Positions 1 through 12,365 of a stretch of DNA of 64,000 nucleotides are shown piece by piece; position 1 is the stretch's first letter; every line of letters begins with the position of its first letter. The stretch lies in the NCBI RefSeq assembly GCF_002288925.2, contig NW_022098031.1:13785824-13849823 (forward strand), written 5' to 3'. The position numbers and the translations under genes were made by a program. Below the pieces are notes generated by a model, which was not told where the DNA came from, did not search any database, and was given only the letters and a program-made list of their open reading frames with translations. The DNA is from Delphinapterus leucas (Eukaryota; Chordata; Mammalia; Artiodactyla; Monodontidae).

Positions 1-29
1 CCAGACTGTTACTATTTTCCAATATCCAT

Positions 30-425
30 TCTCCCCTTTTTTAATTTTGGAAATAGAATCTCTGAGTTTTAGATGGGCACATGCCTGCTGAGGTAAGACC
101 GTTTTTTCACAATATTTCCCACTTCTCTTGTTTTGACCATGTGACTAAGTTCTTGCCAAAACGATGCAAGGAGAAGCATTATGAGTTATGCCCTTGAAGC
201 AAATGTCTGCACCCCTCCCCTTCTTCCCACTGGCTGGAATGCAGATGTGATTCCAGGAGCTGAAGCAGCCATTCTTAGATCATGAGAGAGAAGCTGATAG
301 TAGAGCACCAGCCTTTGGCTGATGGTACACACACACAAGTAGCACCATATCAATCCCAAACTGCTACTATGTTTAAGCCATTATTATTTTGGAGTCTTGT
401 GAGAACAGTTGTAACAGTAATGCCA
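30..425 (+). mobile_element. LTR-like ancient repeat (MaLR-related?)
   Basis: Segments such as ACCATGTGACTAAGTTCTTG and the end (TTTAAGCCATTATTATTTTG, then GTTGTAACAGTAATGCC) resemble a common mammalian LTR-like repeat with a TTAAGCCACT-type end. Family assignment is uncertain. Confidence 0.4.
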
Positions 426-1254
426 CATTAAAAAAAGGCTTAAACTAAAACTTAAAAATTTTTAAACCTGAAAAGTTTTTATGAATTTTAAAACCATAAA
501 GTGTAGATGATAGGAAAATTTAAGTATCATTATTATTTTTTAAATAATTAAAATATATAACATATGTATTCTTTTGATAATAAAGTTTCAGATTTTCAAA
601 AGAGGGCAGTGTTAGTCATTGGTTAGAGCTCTATAGTCCTGAACAAGCTTATAAAACTGCTGTTCTCTATTTATAGGAAATAACCTAGTGTTTATGAAAG
701 TTCTATGTATGTTGAAGTCAAGTTTTTAAAAATTTTATTATTTTTAAAATTTTATTATTTTTAAAATTTTCTCTTATGAGGAATCCACAAAGTCTCAGAG
801 AACACTGCTTTTTTGCTTACTTTCAACTGTATTGAAAAAATTTAAATGGGACCCATGTAAGTACGAACTACAGGTTAATGAAGTCAATGTTCCAAAAGGT
901 TTCAGACAACATGTGGAACAGTGAGGATGCTGTTCTTATTATTTTTAATTGATGTCAACTAAAGATTGTAGCTGCAAAAAATTATTAGAGGGAAGGAGTA
1001 GGAGGGGCAGACTGATTTTTGCCTATTAGTGTATTATATATGGCAACTCCATACCAAGGATTTTCTAGGACAATCCAAGTCAAATAACCTGTCCTGTTGT
1101 CGCCCCTAAAGTAAGGAAAATTTTCAGAAATTCCAATATTTCAGGACCCTACTTATAAGTCTAAGAATTTCTTCTTACCCCTACAAGTAATTCAAAGGCT
1201 TTCATCAGACCAAAGGCTAGTAATAATGGCAGTGACTATTTATGCACCTTCTTT

Positions 1255-1535
1255 CAGTTACATAAACATAATACACTTCCTCTCCTTGGAATGCTCTCTC
1301 TTCCTCCCCCTCACCCACTCCAGTATCCCTTAACCCCTTTGCCTACTTAACTTCTAAAACTTTCTCCATTATTAGCTTAATTATCAGTTCTTTGAAGAAG
1401 AGTAGCCAGACTAGATTAAATCCCTTGAGTTTATACTCTTATAGCACCAGTCACTCCTTTGCACTCGTCAGAGTTGTACCTCTACGTTTGTTCACGTAGT
1501 TATTTGATCATACTAAAAGAGTTCACTAATTGTGG
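1255..1535 (+). mobile_element. L2-like LINE fragment
   Basis: CCTTGGAATGCTCTCTCTTC and TTATAGCACCAGTCACTCC resemble the L2 3' region. It is diverged. Confidence 0.4.
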
Positions 1536-1539
1536 CAGA

Positions 1540-1990
1540 CACTATCTGTTGTGTATGTAATGGCCAGTCTCCCTTTTCTCTGATAACAGAATTGCAATTT
1601 TTGAAGGGTGCGGAAAAATGTGTCCACCCTAGGAATGAATCATTATTAGGCTAAGCCATCTGTGGCAATCCTAATCTCCTTTGTCAGTGACTGGTTCAAG
1701 GACAGGGATGGGACCCCGCTCTGAGCAGTGAGAGGTACAGGGAAGTCTGCTGGGGGTACTTTTTGGGAAGGTTTTTCCTCATGAAAAGGACAGGGGTGAT
1801 TTAGGGAGAAGGCCCTTTTCTTACACTCTCCCTGTTTCCTGCCTTTAAAGTTATTACGTAAGAATACTTAGAACTGCTGTAGCAATCTTGTAACTATGAG
1901 GAGAAGGCCAAGAAAATAGCAGAAATGCCAACCCGGAACCCTAATTTCATTCCAATTCCAGAACAGCCTTTCTCTAGAATTCCCGCTGAG
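1540..1990 (+). repeat. Ancient interspersed repeat, family not fixed
   Basis: The GGGACCCCGCTCTGAGCAGT region and the flanking order (AAGCCATCTGTGGCAATCC, GAACTGCTGTAGCAATCTTG) resemble a dispersed mammalian repeat of LTR or DNA type. I cannot name it with certainty. Confidence 0.3.
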
Positions 1991-2689
1991 TTAGAAAGTC
2001 AAGTCTAGCATTGTTAGGCCACACTCACTTGGGTATTTCTGTTACTTTTAAACCAACATATTCTAAACTGATATTGTTACCATAGCAGTACTAGGTTATG
2101 AACTATCTACTTATTGTGTTTAAAACTTAGGCCTCTATGTTATATTTTGATAATAATGATGCTATAAATACAAAAAGAAAAATATGCAGAAAGAAAACAA
2201 AATGAATTTAAATGTTTAAAGACATGTTAGCTGCCAGAACTAAAAATGAAGAAAAGATACAAATAAAAGATACCCATTAACTGCATGCTTAATTTTTTTA
2301 ACTGAAAAATATAAATTAAAAAACCAGAAATTTAGAAGTCAAGATGATAATCATTAGCAGAACAGCAGCAAAGTCCCTCCTAAGTTGCTTGAAGATCTCT
2401 TACGTGAGCCTGTCAATGAGAATCTTCAAGTTCAGTTACCAGGACACAGCTACAATTCTTCTTCATTTATCGACAGTGTCTTTCACTGAGCACCGTAATG
2501 TACTGCAGATAACATGCCTGTATAAATTCCTGCTCCCCGTGACACAGTTCTGCTTCCACTGGTACTGTTTTTATTTCTCCTTTTAACCAGGCCCTAGCAC
2601 TTTCACTGGGATCACTGCCACCCTGATAAGTTAGAGACTTTATGCAGCAGTGATGTAGTCTATGAAGCACTTAAGACTGAGCCAATAGA

Positions 2690-2905
2690 GACGGACAGAC
2701 TAGAGCCCAGTCCCAGGTCTTCCACTTTCTACCCTGTGTGATTTTACAGAAGTTCATTACACTCTACATCTTAGTTTCACTATCTACAGAATGGGAGTAA
2801 TGTTTACCTTTTAAAAGTTTTGTGTAGGTTAAGTGAGATGATACTGTAAAATGTGTAGGTCAGGTCCTGGCATATATTAGAAGCTGAATAAAAGGTAGGT
2901 TTTAT
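2690..2905 (+). mobile_element. MIR SINE
   Basis: MIR order is visible: TAGAGCCCAGTCCCAGGTC, CTGTGTGATTTTACAGAAGT, CAGAATGGGAGTAATG and GGTCCTGGCATATATTAGAAG. Confidence 0.65.
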
Positions 2906-3229
2906 CTAAGCAATAATATTAAATAAAGTTTATGGCTACAAGTACAAGTAGCAATATTTTAGCAAGTAAAAAAAAATACTACTATATTATAAAAAGAAAG
3001 AATGTATTACTCTGATATCTTACTTGGGGTTCAATTTTAATATGAGTATCAAAAACCATGCAGGAAAAAATGAGGGAACAGCAATAAAAATAACTGAAGA
3101 AACTGGAAATATTTAAGAGGGAATGCTAATGGAAAATAATATAAATGACCCAATTACACAATACAGGAAAGCAGTCTTATTTGTCCTTAAAACACAAAAC
3201 ATTCTCTAACTAAAATAGTTGCACAGTGC

Positions 3230-3350
3230 ACTTGAGAGCTTACTGGAATAAGAAACAGGAGACCTGGATTCCAGCTCAGCAACCAGGACAAGTCATTTAA
3301 CTTGTGAGCTGCATTTTTCTCATTAGTAAAATTAGACATTAGAAATAAAT
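3230..3350 (+). mobile_element. MIR fragment
   Basis: The CTGGATTCCAGCTCAGCAAC, GGACAAGTCATTTAACTTG and TTTTTCTCATTAGTAAAAT segments follow the MIR core. Confidence 0.5.
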
Positions 3351-3799
3351 CAATGCTGCTCCATACAGCCTACCCCACGGAGAGGTAAGCTATCTAAATT
3401 TTTCTACAGTTCCCAAGAATAAAGAAAAGGAAAAGGGGAAAGGAGAGAGCAGAGGAAAAGTGAATATGACATGATAAAAATTGGCATCTGTAGAACTTGA
3501 ACCTACAGATAAATAAGACTAAAAAAATAGGTCATTGTTAAGACCATTTTTGGCTCTCCAGGTTCTACAGTTTTCTCTAGGCCATATTGATAACTGCCTT
3601 CTTTGAATTTCAATATCATTTCCTGTCTGTATGATTTATAGTACTTAATCATATGTTTCCTTTAAAATAATTTAACTGTTTCTTGTGTATATAACTCTTA
3701 CAGAGAATAAAGCTTTTAAAGTAAAGATTCTTTAGCTATTGAGAATAAATTCAAAACACTAAAGAAAACAGGGTTAAGGAGAATAGAGTACACTTTCAC

Positions 3800-4186
3800 G
3801 TTAGGAGTTGAACTGTGTCCTCCCAAACTTCATATGCTGAAGTTGTAACCCCTAGTAACTCAGAATGTGACTGTATTTGGGAATAAGGTTTTTAAAGAAG
3901 TAATTAAGTTAAAATGAAGTCATTCAAGTGGGCCCTAATCCAATATGACTGGCGTTCTTTTGAGAAAAGGAAATTAGGACACAGACACACACAGAGGGAA
4001 GACCGTGTGAGGACACAGAGAGAGGACAGCCATCCACAAGTCAAGGAGAGAGGCCTCAGAAGAACCCAACCCTCTGACACCTTGATCTCAGACTTCCAGC
4101 CTCCAGAACTGTGAGACAATAAATTTCTGTTGTTTAAGACACTGTCTATGGTACTTTGTTATGGCAGCCCTAGCAAACTTCTACAT
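3800..4186 (+). mobile_element. MLT1-type MaLR solo LTR
   Basis: The sequence follows the MLT1 LTR in order: GTTGAACTGTGTCCTCCCAA, CTCAGAATGTGACTGTATTT, GTGGGCCCTAATCCAATATG, CCAGAACTGTGAGACAATAA, ending TATGGCAGCCCTAGCAAAC. The polyadenylation signal AATAAA is kept. No internal region is attached. Confidence 0.8.
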
Positions 4187-4677
4187 ATCATTTCTTCTTC
4201 AGTCAGATATTTAGCAACCTCAGACCTCCAATAAAAACCAAAAACCTAGAAATTAGCTGGAAATAAAAATGTCTACAGCTTTCATACACTTTAACCCATT
4301 TTAGGTACAAAATATGTTTGATTTCTCTATCCTCCCTTAATATTTTTAACCATATTCTGCCAAAGTGCTTTACCTGCATTTTGACCATTGGGCAGCTGCT
4401 TCTGCAAATTAGTAGAGACCACCAGCTGGCACAGCATAAGACTGTGATCAATGGGCTCTTTGTATCTTCATACTGCTGTGGGAAAATGTTTCGAATGGTT
4501 TTGCTTGGTCCTTTAACACTGATGTTATATACATACTTGTCACATGCTCTCTGGGGGATGAGGCAGACTTGGGAGGTAGTAACATTTACTGCTCTACATC
4601 AGTTTGACATATAATATTTCTTTACTTATTTTGCCTGGAAATTTTCATTTCTACTCTAGGTTGTAATCAGAAAAAGA

Positions 4678-6130
4678 ATGAGGAATGCAAGGATTCTTCA
4701 ATATACTCAAATCAATCAATGTGAAAAAACATATTAACAAATTGAAGGAGAAAAACCATATGATCATCTCAGTAGATGCAGAAAAAGCTTTCGACAAAAT
4801 TCAACACCCATTTGTGGTAAAAACCCTCCAGAAAGTAGGCATTGAGGGAACTTAACTCAACATAATAAAGGCCATATATGACAAACTCACAGCCCACATC
4901 ATTCTCAATGGTGAAAAACTGAAAGCATTTCCTCTAAGATCAGGAACAAGACAAGGTTGTCCACTCTCACCACTATTATTCAACATAGTTTTGGAAGTTT
5001 TAGCCACAGCAATCAGAGAAGAAAAAGAAATAAAAGGAATCCAAATCAGAAAAGAAGAAGTAAAGCTGTCACTGTTTGCAGATGACATGATACTAAACAT
5101 AAGAGAATCCTAAAGATGCTACCAGAAAACTACTAGAGCTAATCAATGAATTTGGTAAAGTAGCAGGATACAAAATTAATGCACAGAAATCTCTTGCATT
5201 CCTATACACTTATGATGAAAAATCTGAAAGAGAAATTAAGGAAACACTCCCGTTTATCACTGCAACAAAAAGAATAAAATACCTAGGAATAAACCGACCC
5301 AAGGAGACAAAAGACCTGTATACAGAAAGCTATAAGACACTGATGAAAGAAATTAAAGATGATACAAACAGATGGAGAGATATACCATGTTTTTGGATTG
5401 GAAGAATCAACATTGTGAAAATGACTCTACTACCCAAAGCAGTCTACAGATTCAATGCAATCCTTATCAAACNNNNNNNNNNNNNNNNNNNNNNNNNNNN
5501 NNNNNNNNNNNNNNNNNNNNNNNNNNNNNNNNNNNNNNNNNNNNNNNNNNNNNNNNNNNNNNNNNNNNNNNNNNNNNNNNNNNNNNNNNNNNNNNNNNNN
5601 NNNNNNNNNNNNNNNNNNNNNNNNNNNNNNNNNNNNNNNNNNNNNNNNNNNNNNNNNNNNNNNNNNNNNNNNNNNNNNNNNNNNNNNNNNNNNNNNNNNN
5701 NNNNNNNNNNNNNNNNNNNNNNNNNNNNNNNNNNNNNNNNNNNNNNNNNNNNNNNNNNNNNNNNNNNNNNNNNNNNNNNNNNNNNNNNNNNNNNNNNNNN
5801 NNNNNNNNNNNNNNNNNNNNNNNNNNNNNNNNNNNNNNNNNNNNNNNNNNNNNNNNNNNNNNNNNNNNNNNNAAACAAATGGGACCTAATGAAACTTGAA
5901 AGCTTTTGCACAGCGAAGGAAACCATAAACAAGATGAAAAGACAACCCTCAGAATGGGAGAAAATATTTGCCAATGAAGCAACTGACAAAGATTAATCTC
6001 CAAAATATACAAGCAGTTCATGCAGCTCAATATAAAAAAAACAAACAACCCAATCCAAAAATGGGCAGAAGACCTAAATAGACATTTCTCCAAAGAAGAT
6101 ATACAGATTGTCAACAAACACGTGAAAGAA
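4678..6130 (+). mobile_element. L1 LINE fragment, ORF2 reverse transcriptase to C-terminus, with gap
   Basis: The sequence encodes degenerate L1 ORF2. The reverse-transcriptase palm motif FADDM is readable near 5077-5092. After the gap come the typical C-terminal segments, including the [13 protein letters not shown] motif near 6080-6105. In-frame stops such as the one at 4853 show it is dead. The 5' end is truncated, as usual for L1. The 3' end is also missing: the 3' UTR and A-tail are absent and the copy runs straight into a minus-strand SINE at 6131. Confidence 0.93.
5473..5872. other. Assembly gap of 400 N
   Basis: Exactly 400 unknown bases lie inside the L1 at 4678-6130. L1 reverse-transcriptase sequence lies on the left edge and ORF2 C-terminal sequence on the right edge. 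In a full ORF2 these flanks are separated by more than 400 bp, so either the gap length is nominal or part of the L1 is deleted. Any reading frame running through the Ns is an artefact. Confidence 0.99.
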
Positions 6131-6361
6131 CGCTACTCTTCACTGCAGCACGTGGGCTTCTCATTGCGGTGGCTTCTCTTGTTGTGGAGCATGGGCTCTA
6201 GGCACACGGGCTTCAGCAGTCGTGGTATGCGGGCTCAGTAGTTGTGGCGCACTGGTTTAGTTGCTCTGCGGCATGTGGGATCTTCCCGGACCAGGGCTCA
6301 AAACCCGTGTTCCCTGCATTGGCAGGCAGATTCTTAACCACTGTGCCACCAGGGAAGCCCC
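6131..6361 (-). mobile_element. CHR SINE, minus strand, 3'-truncated
   Basis: The tRNA-related head (reverse complement GGCTTCCCTGGTGGCACAGT) is at 6361-6340 and the body is of the longer CHR type. The terminal part (AACAAAGACCCAACGCAGCC and tail) is missing at the left end, where the copy meets the L1. Confidence 0.9.
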
Positions 6362-6526
6362 GGGGGAGCTATTTTAAATAAAGTGGTCAGGGATATGCTT
6401 TAGAAGGAGATGACATTTCAGCTGACACCTAAAGAATGACAAGGAGCCCACATACAATGGGGGTGCAAAATGGAATTTTTGGTGGAGATTCCAAAGGAAA
6501 GGACCAATGCAAAAACCCAAGCTTGA

Positions 6527-6738
6527 GGGCTTCCCTGGTGGTGCAGTGGTTGAGAGTCCGACTGCCGATGCAGGGGACACGGGTTCGTGCTCCGGACCGG
6601 GAAGATCCCACATGCCGCGGAGCGGCTGGGCCCGTGAGCCATGGCTGCTGAGCCTGCGCGTCCGGAACCTGTGCTCCGCAACGGGAGAGGCCACAACAGT
6701 GAGAGGCCCGCGTACCACAAAAAGAAAAAGAAAAACAA
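6527..6738 (+). mobile_element. CHR SINE, short (CHR-2-like) type
   Basis: Full-length copy from GGGCTTCCCTGGTGG to GCCCGCGTACCACAAAAAG. Target-site duplication CCAAGCTTG occurs at 6517-6525 and 6739-6747. A purine-rich run of GAA and GGAG units follows to about 6830. The ORFs here are SINE-derived. Confidence 0.95.
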
Positions 6739-6898
6739 CCAAGCTTGGCATGAAGAAGAAGAAGGAGAAGGAGGGGGAGAGAAAGAGGAAGGGGAGAAGA
6801 AGACTGGATCTAGAAAGAAGTGAATAAAAGAGAGAACAGTAAGACAGAAAGTCAGAGAAGTAGACAAGGGCCAGATCACAACTTTAAAAGCCATTGTA

Positions 6899-7250
6899 GG
6901 GCTTCCTTGGTGGTGCAGTGGTTAAGAATCTGCCTGCCAGTGCAGGGGACATGGGTTTGATCCCTGGTCCGGGAAGATCCCACGTGGCATGGAGCAACTA
7001 AGCCTGTGCGCCACAACTACTGAGCCTGCACTCTAGAGCCCGCGAGCCACAACTACTGAAGCCCGAGTGCCACAACTAATGAAGCCTGTGCGCCTAGAGC
7101 CCGTGCTCTGCAACAAGAGAAGCCACTGCTATGAGAAGCCCGCGCACCGCAAAGAAGAGTAGCCACTGCTCGCCGCAACTAGAGAAAGTCTGCGCACAGC
7201 AACAAAGACCCAATGCAGCCAAAAAATTAATTAATTAATTTTTAAAAAAT
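6899..7250 (+). mobile_element. CHR SINE, long (CHR-1-like) type
   Basis: Full-length long copy with the repeated ACAACTACTGAAGCC units, the CAACAAAGACCCAATGCAGCC end and a TTAA-rich tail. It lies 70 bp after the purine run that follows the previous SINE, in the same orientation. Confidence 0.95.
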
Positions 7251-8684
7251 AGTACCTTTACTAAGTATATGGGGGGAAATGAGAGAAGAGTAGATTTTGC
7301 TGCTTCTGAGTCATTCTGCTACCACTATTTCTTGCTAATTCCTGATTTATTCTTGTGAGCTGCTAGGATCAATAAGAAAGTTTCAAGCTGTATGGTCCTA
7401 CACAGGATCTCAGATTAGTATAATTTTATTGTATTTTTTTAACCTTGAAGATACTAAAAGCATGATTTATAATAGAAAAGTATATAACTGCCTTAAAAAG
7501 AGATGATACAAAATGTCTCTTGTCCTAATTTGGGGACAAAAATTCATATTAAATCACTGGTTCCGTAGGCCCAAATCAATGAGTCTGGAAGATGTATGAT
7601 TATATCAAGCTTTTCAAAAGCACAGATTAGTCTGGAAATCTGTACTCTTAAATTCTCCAGATGATCTTGAGAACTACTGACCTGGATGGCATCCCTTAAA
7701 ACAAAGAATATTTCTCCTATTTAAAATAACAAGGCATCCCACCTTTCTAATGATTTAAATTTGTATCTATTCGTTATTTCCAAAATAAGTTTCTGCCCAA
7801 TAAAGAAGTAAAAAAATTCCCGTCACAGATTGTTGTGCAACACTGCTATAAAGTTGTTTGTGGGAAGCACTGAACTAAGTACAAAAGAAGTGAAAAATTT
7901 GTCAGAAAAGATCCAGTCCCAGAGCAAAAAATGATACATTTGCCACTTTCTTGGTGAACTTATTAAAAACATTCGATTACACAGCTATTGTTTCTGGCCA
8001 CATGAATCAAATGATAAAACCATAGATTTCATGGTTTACTCAGACTAGGCTAGCAAATTAAAAAGATTCATCACTAAAAAGATGTGTCTTGTGTGGTCAG
8101 TAAATTTACACTCCACTAAACCTCCAAGCAAAAATAATACGAAAGACAAAGATTCAATATCAAGACGCTTTCCTTCAAATCTGGAAACCATGAACAGTTC
8201 ACTAGAAGATCTGAACTTTCATTAAGTCATAGTCAAGAGCATTTATGGAGAGCTCACTACCTGCAAAGCACTCTATTTTAAGGAAGAGGTCTTGTTTAAA
8301 GTAGCCATAATTCAGCCCATAAAGCCCTTTATAGTTAAAGATCAACAGTCTGAACCTCAATCAGGAGCAAATGGGTAGCTGGTTCATACTGAAGGATGAG
8401 GGTGTAATTTGGTCAGTGCCGCTCAGTTTAAGTTGAATGGGCCTTTGCAGTTTGTGTAAATTCTACCTTCTGGGTGGTCTTCCAGAGCAATCTCAAAAAG
8501 GGCACACCACAGAGGTACTGGAGTTAATTTATGCTTATGTAGACTATGAGTCATGCAACAGCCATTAACACTAGATACTTAAGTGAGCACATAGAAGTAA
8601 AACGTGCAATCTCCATCAGCATAGGGCCAACTTTCCTTACGGTAAAAAAATTGCAACTAGAATGAACACTAAAAAAACAAATCA

Positions 8685-8895
8685 AGGGCTTCCCTGGTGG
8701 CGCAGTGGTTGGGAGTCCACCTGCCGATGCAGGGGATGCGGGTTCGTGCCCCGGTCTGGGAGGATCCCACATGCCGCAGAGTGGCTGGGCCCGTGGGCCA
8801 TGGCCGCTGAGCCTGTGCGTCTGGAGCCTGTGCTCCACAGCGGGAGAGGCCACAGCAGTGAGAGGCCCGCATACAGCCAAAAAAAAAAAAAAAAA
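8685..8895 (+). mobile_element. CHR SINE, short type
   Basis: Full-length copy with an A-tail of about 18 bases. The flanking duplication AAATCAAG is at 8679-8686 and 8896-8903. Confidence 0.95.
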
Positions 8896-8973
8896 AAATC
8901 AAGACACAAATGAACAAAAGTATAGTTTGTTCCAAGTACAATGCAAGATAATAAAGACAAAATATAAAGAGCA

Positions 8974-9220
8974 GGGACTTCCTTGGTGGTCCAGTGGTTA
9001 AGAATCTGCCTTCCAACGCACGGGACGCAGGTTCGATCCCCGGCCGGGGAACTAAGATCCCACATGCTGCAGAGCAACTAAGCCTGCAAGCCGCAACTAT
9101 GGAGCCCACACACCGCGACTAGAGAAGCCAATGCACTGCAACGAAGATCCCACGTACAGCAACTAAGACCCGAGGCAACCAAATAAATTAATTAATTAAT
9201 AAATATATATATATAAATAG
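8974..9220 (+). mobile_element. CHR SINE, diverged, ACTAAGATCCCACA variant
   Basis: The head reads GGGACTTCCTTGGTGGTCCAGTGG and box B is near GGTTCGATCCCC. The tail is AATTAATTAAT followed by TA repeats. It is more diverged than its neighbour at 8685 and lies 75 bp after it in the same orientation. Confidence 0.9.
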
Positions 9221-10389
9221 CAGAAGGAATCATAGGTTACAGCCAGCTAATCCATGATCATGAAATATAGGAATGATAAGTCAAATATAGTTACCTGTTT
9301 TGACTTAGACTCTCCTTTCCTTTGTCTACTCACTGGTAGTGGCACAATGCATTAAGTGTTCAAAGAGTGGAACCAACAGCAACGAATAAGAGCTGCCACG
9401 TATGGAACTCCTACTTCACAGCAAGCATCCTTAACACTTACACACAAGCAAAGAGCCTAGCTGATCAAAAAACTGCACATTAAAAACGTATCTCGTAGAT
9501 GGACAATTATTAATCTGAAGAAATTTATTTTACCTATCGCCCAGAAAGGTAAGGAGAAAAGTTAATCTTTTCTACAGTTTATTCTACCTGTTCTTTAAAT
9601 CTCTTTCCCTCATTTCTAATACCTTAAATATATCCCACTTTACAACTTTCTTCAATTTATAAAAAAAAAAAAATTTCCCTTGAGTTTGTTTTCCATCCAG
9701 TCATAAGGGGTTAGCCTCAAATTCCTATTTTAACTATAATGACACAACTATGATGACTGTGTTTTCTGGGATTATTCCAACTTCAAATATTTTGTCACAT
9801 TATCTCCACTTCAGCCTGTGGTTTGAAAACATGAGATTGTATCCTAAAATCTCCACAATCTTGTTTTCACTACTACTTCCACCAAAATTATTCTCTAACA
9901 TTGCCAAACCCAATGACTGGTTCTTATTCTTCTGAGTCTCGGCATCACTTCATAGCCTAGTTCATCCTATCCATGATATCTATACATCCAACCTTGGCCT
10001 TCATGCTAAATTTAAATATCTTCCTGCCTACTTTGGCATTTCCCGACGTGTGTTATCAGTAACGTTAACCTCACAGTATGTTCCTCAGTTAAGAAAAGAT
10101 ATTGTGGTCAAAAACTTTCGGAAATGCTACCTACAACATTCTACTCCTGAAGCTCTACAATGAACATTAGTGAATTGTGCACTCCTTGATTTTTATGATG
10201 AAGCAACCATTTGACTCATTTTTACTCAGTGTTTCCCAATAAGCAATCTTGTTTCATTCATCAATAGAACTCTTATTTTATTTTTTCATGGAAGACATAT
10301 TAACACGTTGTGGAGCTACTATAATGTAGGAGTAGTATTCTGATGAAACAAATACTCCATAGCACATACTTTGGGGAATACTGATGTAC

Positions 10390-10635
10390 CTGAAATTTTA
10401 GGTTAAAACCTGAAATCTATCAGGCTTCCAAAACTGAATTCATCACCTTTCCTCCCAAGCCAGGTGTTAAACATCAAATTAATCTCTAGTAACAGCTTTT
10501 TCACCAATCTCGTATTCTGACAGTTGATAAATCTTTTCAGCTCTTACTGTCTGTCGTCTGTAGTTTTTTTTCCCCTCCCTTACATCATCCTATTGACATC
10601 ACCCTAACGCAAATCTTCCTTAAGCCTCATCTAGA
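10390..10635 (+). mobile_element. L2-like LINE fragment
   Basis: CTGAATTCATCACCTTTCC and a pyrimidine-rich continuation resemble L2. It is old and its edges are unclear. Confidence 0.35.
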
Positions 10636-10637
10636 CT

Positions 10638-10795
10638 CATGGTAACCAATCATAAGAATTAGAGGAGAGCTTTAAAAAAAAAAAAAAAAATTCTGGGCTC
10701 CACCACAGCCTTGCTATATCAGAATTTTGAGGGGGAGAGGCTTGGGGTCTGTGATTCTAACAGACAGCCAGATTTGCAAACTGCTAAAGTAGACC
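10638..10795 (+). mobile_element. MER5A-like hAT element
   Basis: The order TTCTGGGCTCCACCACAGCC, ATCAGAATTTTGAGGGGGAG and GGGGTCTGTGATTCTAACAG matches MER5-type elements. An A-run of about 18 bases interrupts it. Confidence 0.6.
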
Positions 10796-11334
10796 ATGAA
10801 GGTTCCATGACTCTTTTCTGCCTAAACTAAGCATTTTCAGTTCTCTTCCCTCATCTCTTCAAGTTACATCATTTTGAGTCTCCTAACCATCAGTTGCTCT
10901 TTGTTGAATGTGGTCCATTTTGTCTGTAAACCTTTTAAAGCAAGGGTTTTATACTGAACCGCAGAGCACTCAGGATATAGTCGAGCCAACTTGTCAGAGA
11001 GTAGGACTGTCAGTTATCTATTGTCTCCTGGGTTTCTCTAGATCTGCCTTTATGCTGGACAAGCAAAATCATCTCCTCCCTCTTCCATCCCCTGCAGCAA
11101 ACTGCTACTTGTTATGATCAACACCAATCTGCAATAACCACTAGAATGTGAATCACGCAGCAAACAGATATAACTTCCAGAATTTTAAAGTGTTACTTAC
11201 CTAAAAGACCTCTGGTCTCTGTTCTAAATAAGTGGCATGCCTCCCTTTCTCTACTGAACTTTAGCTCTGAAAACTGCAATTTATGCCAATCCTTACACTG
11301 TTTTAGAATCAATGTTCCAAATTTACAGAGTGTT

Positions 11335-11530
11335 TTTTCCACTTACAAAACATTTCAACATTATCTGGTTAATCCCCTCAAAAGTTCTTGTGACATGGGT
11401 ATTATCCTCATCTTACAAATGAGGAAATTAAAGCTCATAGAGGTTAAGTAGCTTATTCAAAATCACACACAGTAAGTGGGGAAAGTGGTGACTTTAACCT
11501 CATGTCCCGCACCTTAATCATAGCTTTCTC
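11335..11530 (-). mobile_element. MIR, minus strand
   Basis: Core elements are ATTATCCTCATCTTACAAAT and GAGGTTAAGTAGCTTATTCA, followed by ACACACAGTAAGTGG. Confidence 0.75.
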
Positions 11531-11689
11531 CACTTTAAAATCCAAGTATAGTCACTTGGCCATCATCAGAAAATTAGCACCAATTAACACCAGCGTGTGA
11601 TGTCTACCAGATGGTGAATTACTAAGCAAAAAGAACAATCAACTAGAATCGGGGAGGAATTATAACATAATACAGGAGCTAAGGAGGGG

Positions 11690-11885
11690 TGCCTTTGGGG
11701 TCAGGCAGCCCTGAATTTGGGTCCTAGCTCCATCTCTGACTGCCATTGTTACCTTGACTAAATTACATGTCCTTTGTGAACTTTGATTTTCTATTTAGGT
11801 TACAAAGAATAAAGGAGATAATTTTCTTTAAAGTGCTTAGCATAATGCTTGGTACATGGTAAGTCTTCATTCAATGCTTTTTTTT
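11690..11885 (+). mobile_element. MIR
   Basis: GGGTCAGGCAGCCCTGAATT, CCTAGCTCCATCTCTGACTG and GTGCTTAGCATAATGCTTGG follow MIR. This copy lies 160 bp from a minus-strand MIR. Confidence 0.75.
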
Positions 11886-12365
11886 TAATCCCTAATTCAA
11901 ACATGATAAACAGTTTATTAAAATAAGTCTGTTTGGAAATAAATAAAAACTTTCTGACTTTGGGGTCCCATCCTTCATCAATTACGTCCAGATGTCTGGG
12001 AATAGGGCTATGTGAGGACTATAGGAAGACAGAAGACAGTCACGAGGAGGAATAAAATTTGAAATGATGCTTGAACTGGAGGCCAAGAGAAGGTAGGTGA
12101 ATAGAAGGTTAGAGCTAAGTCTAAGCTCTCAGTGGCTGCCTTCCCTGGGTTATCATCACCATTACAGGTCACTTAGGGATAAAATAGGAAAAAAAAAAAA
12201 AAAAAAAGAAGCAACAACTTAGAAGGCAGTGGGTAAAGTAGCTACTTGAGGTGTTGAATAGATTATTAAATGGACAGAATTACATAATGTGGAATTACAT
12301 TCCATTTCATTCTTTCAAATTATCACTGGGAAAAGGTAAATTTGGTGGTAAAAAGGTAATTAATA

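Noticed and set aside
3904..4119. ORFs on both strands near 4 kb
   Set aside because: They lie inside an MLT1-type LTR and have no viral gene content.
5343..6117. ORFs of 144-217 codons on both strands across the gap
   Set aside because: Most codons are Ns; the readable ends are L1 ORF2 fragments.
8551..9109. Clusters of Pro/Arg/Gly-rich ORFs on both strands, also at 6374-6894, 54136-54501, 56539-56928, 58232-58654 and 61911-62236
   Set aside because: All fall within CHR SINEs; the same peptides recur wherever the SINE occurs.
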